64,000 nt of DNA, taken from Chlamydomonas reinhardtii. Lineage: Eukaryota; Chlorophyta; Chlorophyceae; Chlamydomonadales; Chlamydomonadaceae. Both the position numbers and the translations under genes were made by a program. The notes under the pieces are model-generated. The model was not told the DNA's origin. It was given only the letters and a program-made list of their open reading frames with translations, and did no database searches. The DNA is taken from the NCBI RefSeq assembly GCF_000002595.2, contig NC_057006.1, positions 4,487,633 through 4,551,632 on the forward strand, in the 5' to 3' direction. Of the stretch, positions 1 to 11,800 are shown piece after piece. Each line of letters opens with the position of its first letter. Within the stretch, counting starts at the first letter, position 1.

Positions 1-21
1 GACAAGCGCGCGCGCAGTGCT

Positions 22-26
22 TTACA
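22..26 (-). terminator. TGTAA polyadenylation signal for the TTC12-like gene
   Basis: The minus strand reads TGTAA here, about 390 bases past the TAA stop at 418-420. TGTAA is the usual polyadenylation signal of volvocine algae. The span 27-417 is therefore read as 3' UTR; nothing else is visible in it. Confidence 0.45.
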
Positions 27-417
27 CAGCCACCACCAGTACAGCACCACCCACTGTCCTACATGCACTCTCAGGCAACGCAGTTGGAACACCCGGCATT
101 GACCCGGGGCGGGCATCACAAGGTAACACGGTTGCATAACTTGCATTAATGAATGGGCACGGCCAATGAATTTCAGCCAGCACTCTTCCCGCGCCTATGT
201 TAAAGCAGCCTGTCTGCAATCAGCTGAACGCATCTTCGATATCAGCATGCGCCTAGGCTCTCCTCCACCTGCCTCTACCTACCAGCTCCTTCTGTCCTCC
301 CGCCCACGCCTCACCAGGCCTCACAACCAGCATTCACTAGCAAGCACTTCGCTAACCACCACCCTCATCGAGCCCACCCTCCGCCACACACACCGCCGCC
401 AACCGCTAGCACGTCCA

Positions 418-3400
418 TTACCGCGGCTGCACGTACTGATAGATAATCTCAATGCCGTGCAGCTCCCGCAATCGCTCCAGCATGGGTGTGTCCTTCGCCA
501 GCCGCGCCAGGCAGATGGCGGCGTTCTTGCTGGCGGCGTTGCCGCGGCCGTCATACGCCACCTTTATCAGCGGCGGCACCGGGTCGGCAGCTCGCAGGGC
601 CGGCAGCAGCTCCGCGCGCCGCGCCACGCCCGCGAGGCACAGCACCGCATTGCCCAGCACCGACTCCACCGTGCCGCTGCTACTGCTGCTACTGGTGCTA
701 CTGCTGCTGGTGCCGGTGTTGTCGGGCTTGTTGAGGCTGCCTCCTGCGGAGGCGGCGCGAATGATCCGCAGCAGCGCCGCCACGCCGCCGGCCGCCAGCA
801 GCTGGTCTGACAGCGCCGCGTCCTCGGGCGTGGTGAGGATCGTCACGCTGCGAACCGCCGCGTCCAGGATCGCCAGCGTCGCCTCCCGCTCCGCCGCCGC
901 CTCTGCGCTGCTACCTCCAGCGGCCTCCACGGCCTCCAGTGCCGCCACCGCAGTGCCAATCATTCCCTCCACCGCGCCCAGCTTCAGAAGCGCCGCCGCG
1001 CCGGGCGCCACGCGAGCCGCACGTGCACACACACCCGCCGCGCGCGCGGCCAGTGTGCGGTCCGCACCGCCTAACGACACGAGCGCGTACAACCGCCCCA
1101 GCCCCTCGCCATCCTCTGCAACTAGCCTCTGGCCCGCCTCCTCAATCGTCAGGTTGAACAACGCCGTCGCCGCCGCCCGGCGTACCTCCGCATCCACTAC
1201 AGGCCCTGCTGCGGCACCTGCTGCTGCTGCCTTCTGCTTCTTGCCGGCTACCGGCGGCGGCGGCGGCGCCGTCAGCGCCAACAGCTGCCCCACCAGTCCG
1301 CTGCCGTGCCTTGCCAGCATCTCGGCCCGCAGACTGGGGTCTGTGGCCATGTTGCCCAGCAGCACCGCCGCCTTCTCCGCCAACACGCCCACAGGCGAGC
1401 GCAGCAGCGACAGGAAGGCACCGGAGGCTGAGCCGGAGGTGCTGGGGGCGGAGCCCGAGGAGGAGGCGGAGCCCGAGGCGGAGGAGGCAGAGGAGGTGGA
1501 GGCGGTGGAAGAGGTGGAGGCGGCTGAGGACTCAGCGCGCCAGGCCGCGGTCATGGCGGTCTTGGTGGGCCGGTCCACCATGCAGTTGCCCAGCAGCGCC
1601 AGAGCCACACCCTGTGTAGGGCAGTGCAGGCACAGGCAGGCAGGCGGGCAGGCAGGCAGGATAATGAGGCAAGAGCGCCTTGAAAATGCGCCACCACAAG
1701 GCATGAGCGGAAGCAGGGGCAGCTGCACACTACTGATTGCCAGACTGTGCAGGACGGCTACCAGGCGCGCTGCTACGCATCTAAGCCAGCCTCACCTGCA
1801 CCGCGGGCTTGGCGCCGGTGAGCAAACGCAGCAGCCGTCCCAGCCCGTCCAGCGCGTCCTTCTTGCCGCCGGCACCGCCGCTGCTGCTGGCGGCGCCACC
1901 CAACAACGCCGACACTTCCTTACGCACGTCCTCATTCGTCACTGCCGTGCACAGCAGCGCCACCGCCGCCGCCGCAGCTTCCTCGCCGGCGCCGTCAAGG
2001 CACGCCACCACCGCCGGCAGCACCTTGAGCGGCGGCAGCTGCTTCAGGTTGCCGTCGTTCATGCAGGCGTCGTTCAGCGCCAGCAGCAGCGCCGCCATGT
2101 CGGCGGCACCGGCAGAGGTGCCGCCGGCAGCGCCGGGCAAGGAAGCGGACGGAGCACCTTTGATGATCTGCAGGGCGGACACGGGAATGATCAATTTGAG
2201 GTGGCGACGCCAGCGTCAGCAACTGATTGCACTCCCACCCATTGCTGTAGAAAGCATAAAAGCGTCTCCTCTAGCGCACAACGCCCAGCCCGCGATGCCG
2301 TGACTCACCCGTGTGGCCAAGCTCTGCAGCCCGCCGCACTCCCGCAGGTACACGCAGCAGCCGTCGTCGCCGTTCAGCAGCCCCCGCAGCTCCTCACACG
2401 TGACCGCCACAGAGCCGCCGCCCACTCCCACCGAACCCGACCCAGAAGTGGACGCCGCAGCCGCAGCACCCGAGCTTGGGGCAGCAGCAGCAGCGGCCGC
2501 GCTCCCCTTCCCGACAGGCCGCGGGGGCAACGCCGGCCCTCGCCGAGCCGTCGCCTCCCCTGCCCCGGCTGCCTGCGCTACACCATTGCTGCTGCCGTTG
2601 CTGCTGGCGCTGGCTGCCTGGTCCTCTGCAGACGCCGGCGCAGGCGGCGCAGCCACCACTAGCGGCGGGGGAGTTGCCAGCGCCGCCGCCAGCTTCTCCA
2701 CCCTCCCCAGCTTTCCCAGGTCCAGTGCCAGCCCGGCCGCCTCCACCGTGCCGCTTCCGCCGCCCGCCTCGCCGGCGGCGGCGTTCTTGGCCACAGCCTT
2801 CGCCACGGCCCGCTGCTTGCGCGCCTCCACGTCCTCCAGCCGGGCGCGCGCCAGCTGCTTGGCCACCTCGCCGTTCTTGGGGTCCATGTCCAGGGCCGCC
2901 TGGAGGTACGGATGGGTGAGGCAGCAGAGAGAGGCAGCGAAGCAGGAAGGAAGCGGTGAGGGAAGGGGTGCCGCGTGCAGGGCCAGGTGTGTTGTTTTGG
3001 TTTGTGGCCGGCTGGCGCCCCAGCAATTGCGGGCCTTGACGCATACGCATCTCCATGCACACATCCACACACGTGCAGGCGCTAGTTGGTTCTGGGGCGG
3101 GGCACGCACCTGCAGGTCCTCCACCGCGCGGCTGGTCTGCTGCAGCGCCCGGTACGCCTCGGCGCGGCGCTGCAGCGCCTTGACGCACAGCGGGTCGTTC
3201 TTGTTGTTGTGGAAGAAGTCCGCAATGGACAGCACCTGCATGGCGGCATCAGCAGCACCGGCCCAACATCAGCTCCGTATCAGCTAGGTCCGCGCTGGCC
3301 CGCTGACCTTGCTCGGGTCACCCGCGCCCTTAGCACCACAGGACGCCACCTAGCCCGCGTCTCCTTCTGCCCTGCTCGCTCCCAGGTCCCACCCCCGCGT

Positions 3401-4471
3401 GCTGCCCTCGCGTCCCGCCCCCGTGTGTTCCCGCCCCCGCCCCTGGGTCCGCTGCCTCCTGCCCAGCGCCCACCTTGTCCGCGTGCTCAATGGCCTGCAC
3501 GAAGCAGTTGATCTTGAGCGCCGCCATGGCCGCGTTAGCATGCAGTGCCATGTTGGTGCGCTCGCTCTCAAGCCCCTGCTGGTAGCAGCGCAGAGCCTCG
3601 CTGTACTGCCGAGCGCCGTACGCGGCGTTGCCGGCCACGCGGGCCCGCTCCGCCAGCTGCCGCCGCTCCACCAGCCTGGCGGGTTAGGTGCGTGCGGGTC
3701 AGGGCGCGGGTTAGGGCGCGGGTAAGGGGGGCAGGGTGGGATGGGAGGCGGAAAAGCAGGGCGAGGAGGGCCGGCCGCTGGGGGTAGTGCCGGCGCCCAA
3801 GCTGGGAACCCAAGGCGTGCCGCGGGCGCATAAACTTGCGTGTGCACCACAGCCATTGGCCCCCACCCCTGCTGTGCCAACTGCAACCCCAGAGCAAATG
3901 CAACCCTCCCCCCTGCGTTGTGCACCCAGCCCAAAGCTCACTGTCTGTGGCGCTCGTCTATGTCCTTCTCCATGGCACGGAACTGGGGCGTGTTGGGGCC
4001 AACGGAGTTGATGAGGTCGTCCTCCTCGTCGTCTGGACACCAAATGTCCCATTTCGTGTAGTCTGTACCGAAGCGAGATTGATCTTTGGTCCTTACGTAC
4101 TCCTCGTACATCGCCCGAGCGCGCAGCTTGCGCTCCCGGTTTGCGATGAGCTCCTTGACTTTCGCCATAGCGCGCTCCTTGCGCTCGTCCTCAGCATCGT
4201 CATCACCCTCATCTTTGGAGGATGCTGCTGTCTCCGTCGTCGATGGCGCGGCGGGCGTGGGGCCGCGGCCCTCCGATTCCTTTGCTGAACGCTTCTTCTT
4301 CTCCTCCTCTTTCTCTTGCTTTAGTTTTGTCTTAGTATCGATATAATCAGGCGAAATCGTTCCGGCTTTTAGGCCCTCAATTAACCGGTGCACTTCGTCA
4401 ACATTCTCAATAAATTCCTCAACATCCACCTCGGGAGCAGAAGCAGGAGCTGATACCAGTGGCCCTGCCAT
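418..4471 (-). CDS. TTC12: TTC12-like TPR and armadillo-repeat protein (dynein-arm assembly factor candidate)
   Basis: Six exons in transcript order: 4471-3942, 3675-3474, 3235-3110, 2899-2309, 2167-1796, 1611-418. All phases agree and give about 1004 residues, against about 705 in human TTC12. The N-terminus (VEEFIENVDEVHRLI) resembles the opening helix of TTC12. A charged stretch (WDIWCPDDEEDDL) follows, then TPR helices over roughly residues 178-290 (GNAAYGARQYSEALRCYQQG, then ALQRRAEAYRAL). The C-terminal half is armadillo-like and ends LRELHGIEIIYQYVQPR, close to the KLHGLEIL end of TTC12. Ala, Gly and Ser inserts explain the extra length. In animals TTC12 is a cytoplasmic factor needed to assemble axonemal dynein arms, so a role in flagella is inferred. 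UNC45-type TPR/ARM co-chaperones are the main alternative. The exon 5 acceptor is the least certain junction. The start codon sits 577 bases from the divergent V-ATPase d start. Confidence 0.65.
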
Positions 4472-5048
4472 CGTGTGAGTAATTTAAGTGATGATGCATA
4501 GGGAGCAGCTGTGTGAGCGGGTTGCTCTCCGAAACCCAGTTTCTGCATGAGGGCAGCGCATGGAGTTTAGTAACTGGGCCGGAACTCACATACAATGCAA
4601 TGTGCTGTGCTCTTTCCCATGAATCCATGAGGATACCCTGATGGCGCTTGGGTGGGAGGAGGTGGCCCCTAAGACGGATGTAATGCGCAGACATTCAAGG
4701 CCAAAACGCGCGCTCAGCGCAGCACCGGCTGGGGAATTCGCTGTGCGCTTTAATTTCTTGTGATGCAATGCATCTTCCGTAGTAACAAAGTTAGCAGGGG
4801 GATCCGAGGAGGGAGCAAGGGGACGGCCAGAGTCGGGGGCAGGGGAGTCACGGGCAGTGGCCGTGGCAAGCCGTGGCAAACACACCCTAGAATTACGCGT
4901 CCCTGTAGGGACTTACGCCACTTGCACTTGTTTGGCAAATCCACGTAGCAAAACGAATTCAACTTGCATACCCATAGACTGCTCGAACCCGCTTGGGCGG
5001 GATTTGCCTTGACGGGCTTGTTTGCAGCTCTGGGAGCAGCTAGCAACC
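4472..5048. promoter_or_regulatory. Shared upstream region of two divergent genes
   Basis: This 577-base gap lies between the start codons of the TTC12-like gene (minus) and the V-ATPase d gene (plus). It must hold both 5' UTRs and both promoters. No convincing TATA box is visible. Small open frames here have no recognisable content. Confidence 0.5.
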
Positions 5049-7848
5049 ATGTACGGGTTCGAGATGATGTCATTCAACATTAAGGATGGCTTCCTTGGTG
5101 CGTCGCGGGCAGGGGAGGGCAGGCCAGCGCACCCGGGCCGAAATGAACTCGTCTGTGGTCTTTGGCACCTGCAGAAGGCGTTGTGCGGAGCCACCGGACA
5201 GGCATGCTTACGGTGGCTGACTACAACAACCTCTCGCAATGCGAGACGCTGGAGGACATCAAGCTGAACCTGGTGAGTGGCCTTGCCCAGCGAGGCGGCA
5301 ATCAGCACCTTCTTCTGCTGTTGGCCACCTTTCCCGACTGGACCTTGAATCTTTAATGCATATAACATACAGACGGCCACCGACTATGGCCCGTACCTGG
5401 TCAACGAGGCCTCGCCCATCTACACCGCGACGATTGTGGACCGCTGCACGCAAAAGCTGGTGAACGACTGGAACTACATGCGCACCCAGGTGAACTTCTT
5501 GGGGCTAGCAGGGAGGCTGGCCGGGGGAGGGGCAGCGTGCAGTTCCGCGTGCAAGAGGCCTGCTCAGGTACCGCCTGCTCGGCTGTGCCCGACCCTTCCC
5601 GTCACTTTCGCCCCCGTCGCCAGGCCGATGAGAACCTGGCAATGTTCATGGACTACTGCACGTACGGTCACATGATTGATAACGTGGTGCTCATCGTGAC
5701 GGGCACGCTACACGAGCGCGACGTGCAGGTGAGGCGCAACAGCCAAGGGATGGATGGGGGGGGGGGGGCGATGGAAGGTGGATGCGGGTACACGAATGTG
5801 TTTCGGGATATGAGGCTCTTGTGAACGCCATCAAGGCGGCAATGTGGCCTGCCAGCGCAAGTGGCACTTGTGGCACGGCGGTCGGTACGTGGACAACAAG
5901 CAGGCGCTAAGGAAGGCAGCGGCTACTCGGCCACGCAGCCTGGATGTGGCTGCAGTGGAGCAAAGTGTCTGACGCGGACTGGGGCTGCGAGCAGGAGCAG
6001 TCATGCCAATGCTGGAGCTTGTGGCTGCAGCAGCAGCAGCAGCAGCAACAACAACAGCCAGCAATAAGCTGGCTTTGGTGGCGCCCGTGCACGCCTCGGG
6101 TTGGGGCCGGGTATGCTTGGCTGCACAGCGGCGCGTGTGGAGCTATGTCAGCGGCTCGGTGGTTGCACTGGCCGTTTGGGCTTCGCCACACGCGGGCCGG
6201 TGCATCAGGCCATTCAGCCAGGCGAGCTGCGTACAGCAGGCGCTTCGCAGTGCGTGCATGGCGTAGAACTCGATAGGGGCGGCTCGGTGCAAGGAGCTGT
6301 GGTGGTGGTCAAGAAACGCCGGAAGACGGGCGCTTGAGCAGCAGCGGTTCGCCCTCAACCAGCGAGGGGCGCCAACGCAGCGATTCCCGCATGCATGCCT
6401 GCAGCCGCAATCGCGGCATGGGCGTGGCGTGGTCAAAATCTGGCACACCCCTTGCCGTGGCATCTTCACCCGACCGATCCGGACCGCAGCGCACATAACG
6501 TGCTCGCACCACATCGTCACCACATGCTCCCCCCTCCTCGGTCCCTTGCATCACCCCGACCACCACCGCACGGCACAACAAACAGTTGCTCTTGCTATTC
6601 CCTCATCCACCACCGCCGCACCACCATCACGCCATCGCAACCCCCACCATGACACCACCACCTGCAGGAGCTGCTGGACAAGTGCCACCCGCTGGGCATG
6701 TTCGACTCCATAGCCACGCTGGCGGTGGCGCAGAACATGCGCGAGCTGTACCGGCTGGTGCTGGTGGACACGCCGCTGGCGCCCTACTTCTCCGAGAACC
6801 TGACGCACGAGGACCTGGACGAGATGAACATCGAGATCATGCGCAACACGCTGTACAAGGCCTACCTGGACGACTTCGCGGCCTTTTGCCAGAAGCTGGG
6901 CAGCACCACGGCGGAGATCATGGGCGACATGCTGGCGTTCGAGGTGTGGGAGCAGGGGCGGGCGTGGGGCGTGGCGCGTGGGACATGGGGGCAAGCGTGA
7001 AATGTGTATCACGTGTGCGCAAGACAATGGCGTCGCGTGTGATGCGGGCACGGGATGTGTCAGACGTCGCGGCGGTATGCGCGGCCTGGGTCAGGCGGTC
7101 AGCTGTTTAAGGGACCTGTCGTCCCGCCCCTTCACTTGCCGCGCCCCGATCGCTACACACGCCGTGCGCAGACCGACCGCCGCGCGCTGAACATCACGCT
7201 GAACTCGATCGGCACGGAGCTGACGCGCGACGACCGCAAGAAGCTGTACTCCAACTTCGGACTGCTGTACCCGCACGGCCACAACGAGCTGGCCATGGCG
7301 GAGGACTTCGACCAGATCCGCTCCGCCATGGAGAAGGTGCCCGCCTACAGCGGCATCTTCAGCAAGGTGCGCATGTGCGCGTGCGCCTGTGCTTGTGCGC
7401 TCGAGGGGTGGCAGGCACGCCTTTCGTAATGTGGCGGCCTGACGGGGCGGGGCGGGCAGCGTGGAAGGCTGGCGATGTGCCCCTGGCCGTCTGGCTGGCG
7501 ATGCTGTAACGGCCTACCCCGTACTGCAGCTGCGCATCGGGTGCCGGCGTCGCGACCTCCCTCCCTGTCACGCAACCCAAACTGACCCTCCACCTCCCAC
7601 GCCACCTCCCACCTCCACTCCACCCTCCGCAGCTGGGCTACGGCGAGAGCCAGATGCTGGACAAGCTGCTGTACGAGGAGGAGGTCAAGAAGTGCGTGGA
7701 CTGCTACGAGCAACAGTTCCACTACGGCGTCTTCTACGCCTACATGAAGCTCCGCGAGCAGGAGATCCGCAACATCATGTGGGTCAGCGAGTGCGTGGCG
7801 CAGGACCAGAAGGGCCGCATCGCCGACGGCATCGTCTACCTGTTCTAA
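5049..7848 (+). CDS. VHA-d: V-type H+-ATPase subunit d (V0 sector)
   Basis: Seven exons: 5049-5097, 5175-5272, 5373-5489, 5624-5728, 6668-6943, 7172-7366, 7633-7848. They are phase-consistent and give 351 residues, the same length as plant VHA-d. It starts [18 protein letters not shown] and contains [49 protein letters not shown] and [21 protein letters not shown]. It ends [20 protein letters not shown] followed by [14 protein letters not shown], almost residue for residue like plant sequences. Subunit d caps the proteolipid ring on the cytosolic side of V0 and couples it to the V1 stalk, so it serves acidification of vacuoles and probably contractile-vacuole membranes. The fourth intron (5729-6667) is long and carries a short CAG/CAA tract near 6029-6060. 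No residue loss or frameshift is seen. Confidence 0.97.
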
Positions 7849-8473
7849 ATGGCAACTGGCGCGATGCGTGCGTGCACGTGTTGTTGGCTGGGGCAGAGCT
7901 GGAGGCATAGGTGTGTGGGAAGCGCTGGAGCCGGCGGGTGCGCTGGAGCCCGCCGACGGGAGGTCTGGAGGAGTGAGGAGTGGAGCTGGCTGCGGAGTGG
8001 GCTGCAAGCAGCAGCGCAGCTAGAAGCGGGAAGCTGCGCGCGGCCTGCTATCAGCCGCGAATGGAGGAGCTGGGTGAAGCGAATCTAAAGGGCCTGGTCA
8101 TGGGGGAAGGGCTGTGTGGTGGGGCGAGCGCGAAGGAGCGTGATAGCCGGTGTGGCTCCGGTACGTAGCCCGGGGCTGCGGGGTGCCATCGGCATCGCCG
8201 GTGCCGCATGAAGGTACATCGGGGTCGGAGGGGGGGAGGGGGTTACAAGTATGCTGCGGCGAGAGGCAGACGGTGCGATTGTTCCCGTATGCATAGAAGC
8301 AAAGAGAGGTAGCGACATGAGTGATGAGAGAATGACCGCGACTGAAATGCTGCGCGCTGCGCCCCACATGAGGAGCGTTTCGGGGCTGACAGTTTTGACC
8401 TGCTGAACTGCGGATGTGAGTGACCTGCTGAACTGCGGATGTGACGGCTGCGGATTGGGAAGAGGAGGCTGTT

Positions 8474-8478
8474 TGTAA
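8474..8478 (+). terminator. TGTAA polyadenylation signal downstream of V-ATPase d
   Basis: TGTAA lies 626 bases after the stop codon; a second TGTAA is at 8708-8712. Either could end the V-ATPase d transcript. Between 8479 and 8849 the only other visible signal is an AT-rich TATAATAT-like string near 8782, about 68 bases before the polymerase start codon. Confidence 0.4.
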
Positions 8479-8849
8479 CACGACGATGCTACATGCGCCA
8501 CACTAAGACGTGTGCAGTCAGCGGAGGGTAGGAGTGCTGCGCAGGGGAGGTGAACCTCTCAGATGACAGGGAAGCGTAAGGTTACATGGGGGGGCCTGCG
8601 CAGCGCACAGTGTGCACCCCCAACGGAGGCCCCCGAAGCGCAGCGCGTCAGCACGCCACAGAAACGCTGCATATGGCGCACTAGAGCTAGAAAGTTAAAA
8701 GCGCCTGTGTAACAAGCACAACTTTGATGTCAATTTCAAACTGAGTTCATCGCATCACCGCTCGTTGCGTCTACAGATGCATATAATATCAGCAGCATAT
8801 CAATACTAGCGTTGGTCACCGCGCTATAGCTTGTATACCGACAGACACG

Positions 8850-11800
8850 ATGAGACAAGAGAATGTCGTAGGTGGCGAGCCCCAGGCGAAGCGTCCCAAG
8901 CCCTCTCTTGTCGGCAGCCGCTCAGGCAAAGCTGGTGTTGCACTGCAAGACTCGCGTCCCGTCAAAGTCGGCGAAACAGCGACCGCCGTGCACGGCCAGG
9001 TGGTGGGAACAGGTGCAGCCGCCTGTGCCGTCACCCCAACCGCGGCTGTGGTGCTGGTCGATTCTTCTGTGCGGGGACACAACGCGCGGCGGAGCCTGGC
9101 TCAAAATGTTGCGCAGAAGAGCGGCGGCAGCTTCGTTGTCGTGGCGGTGCGTGCAAGGGCAAGGGGCTGACCTGGGACGGCACCACAAAAGGACCTGTGC
9201 CGCAGTAGGGACCCACGCAGGGCGGTGGCACGCCTTCATACCGTGTGTCCGGCCTGAGCACTCTGAAGTCATTCTCATGTACCGCTGATTCAGCGCCCAA
9301 TATCCTTGCCCAACCCAGGCGGGCTCTGCCGAGCAGTACCTGCAACAGCAGCAGCGGGCGGCGCCAGCCGGCACCGGCGCCATCGCACACGTCGGCCGCG
9401 ACGGCGCTGCCAAACCTTCTGCTCCCGCCGCAGCTCCCATCCACCCCCCAGTCACCCACCTGGTGCTGGGCGGCGCCACCCTGGCCTCAGCGGCAGCGGC
9501 GGCGGCGGCGCGGCGGCGGCTGGGGCCGGCTCTGGAGGCGTGGGGCCCGAGCTGTGTGCTGCTAGATGAGGCATGGCTGACTCAGCTCATCAGCAGCCGC
9601 CAGCTTCCGCCCACTGCCGGCTTTGTGCTGCGGAATCTGCAACACGCAACGGCACCAGCGGCGGCTGCGACGGCGGTTGCGAGGGTGGCGGCGATAGCAA
9701 GGGTCGGCGCGCCGGCGGCTGCCACGGGTGCGTTGCGCAGGGTCGGGGGCTGTGTCTGTGGCTTGGATGGAGTTGCTTTGGCCATCCGGCTCTCGAAAGT
9801 CAGGACGCAGGAGCCTGCTGCTTAATCCATGGACCTCTATAAATAAGCAGTCAGTAGCCATTTGCCCGGCCTCCAAACAGGACTCGGCGCCGGCGTTGCT
9901 CCAGCAGATGCACGCCCAGCGGCCACCGCCCCAACCGCCGCTGCCAACTGCACCGCCGCTGCCACTGCCACTGCCACGACCGGCGCCGCGGCCGGCGTCA
10001 CGGGCGTTGCGTCTGCAGCTCCGCTCGCGGCGTCCGGGGCGGGGCCGCTGGCGCCTCGTGGGGCTGAGGGGCGCTTTGAGCGGTGGCTGGGCTGGTGGTC
10101 GCAGGAGCTGGATGGCCTGGACGAGGTCGGCGTCATCATGCAGGTGCGAACAGGGGAGGGTGCGACCTGTGCCGCATTCCTTGCCTTGTGTCGTCGTTGG
10201 GTGCAGTCAAGCGCAGCCAAGCTCAGCCAAGGGCAGAGCCATGTAGCGCCGTACTGGTAGAACTCATGGGGTCCGTCTGCATGCCGCCTCGCTGCTGTGC
10301 CCTGCGTGCATTGCACACCCAAGCGATTCCTTGTGCGGCGCCGGCACACGCTACCTCTCACATGTTATGTGTCCGCAGTGCTGCAGCTGCTTTCATACGC
10401 TCCATGCATGTGTGGTGGTGTGCGACTGCCACTGCCTGTAGGCGCGCTTCAACGACGCACGCTGCGCCGCCATCGGCAACGCGCACATCACTGCGGGACT
10501 GCGAGAACTCAAGGCGTATGAGCGGGCGGTGCAGGCCAAGGACGACGAAGTCGGCGTGCGGGTGAGCCATGGTGACACCGGGGTTGAGAAATGAAGGGAC
10601 GGACACGGAGACACCGGCATGCAGACATGGGGCCTTACCCCATCGCCCCGCACTCCCTTTCTATGTCTAGCAAATTCTGACGTCGTCCGCATCCGCCACA
10701 GGCGCTCGCCTACGCCCGCGCCGCCGCCTCGGTGCAGGCGTGCGCTTTCCGCGTCACCCCCGACCTCAGCGAGCAGCGGGTCACGCAGCTGCTGCCCTTC
10801 GTGGATGCCGCCTGCGCCGCCGCCATCCGACAGCTGGCCGCCACAGGCGCCGCCGCCGCGGCGGCGGCCGGCGGGCCGCCGGTGCCGTGCACGCCGGCGA
10901 CACCCTACACGCCGTCCTCGCCACCGGGTGTGCCTGCGCCTGAACGGGAACGGGAACGCGCGGGACAGCAGGCGCAGTGTGCGCAAGCACCGGGAGCGGC
11001 GGAGGCAGCAGCAGTGCCCGCTGCGACGCCGCCGCGCGGCGCGCCCGGCGCTACTGCTCCCGCCTTGCCAGCAGCCACTCCAGTAACGACAGCTGCAACA
11101 GCAGCAGCAACCGCCGCAGCAACCGCCGCAGCGGCTGCGGCGGCCGCCATGGCTGGTGCCACGTGTGACCGACTGGAATGCTTTCGCCGGGACCTGCCCG
11201 TCGCCAGCAGTCGCTGCGGCGTGCGGCCGCACACGGCGGGCGCGGCCACGAGGCGGGCGCTCACCAAGCTGCCGGGCGTGGGGCCCTCACTTGCCAAGAT
11301 GTAAGTGCCCGCACAGGTGCCAACCGCCGCTGCTGCTGCTGCCGCTGGTATGGTGGCCGGCACAGGTCGCAGAGTCCCGTTATAACCCCCTCCCCCCCTG
11401 TGCCGCTCCCTTCTCACCACGTCCCTGCCTGCATTGACCGCTCCCCCAAAGATTGCCTACAGTCTACCATTTCTTTAGCTAATCATGATTGTAATCCCCC
11501 CCAACCAGATGGTATGACGCCGGCATTCGCTCCTTGGCGGAGGCGGCGCGGCGGCTGGCGCCGGGTGCCGGTGGCGGCGGCCTGCCCGGCGGCCGGCCGC
11601 CCGCCGGACTGCAGTTTGCGCTGCGGCACTGGTCCGACCTCACCACGGACGTGACGGCGGCGGAGGCGGCGGAGATGGTGGCGGCGGTGCACGAGGCCCT
11701 GGTGGCGGCGGCCTCGCCGCGCCACCTGCGCAAGGCCGCCGCTGATGCGGGAGCGGGGGCGCAAGCCGCCGCTGCTGGCGCCGCCGCCGACGGAGCAGCG

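Noticed and set aside
452-2662. Plus-strand open frame of 736 codons opposite the TTC12-like gene
   Set aside because: It is the GC-rich shadow of the conserved minus-strand exons and has only Ala, Pro, Ser and Arg runs.
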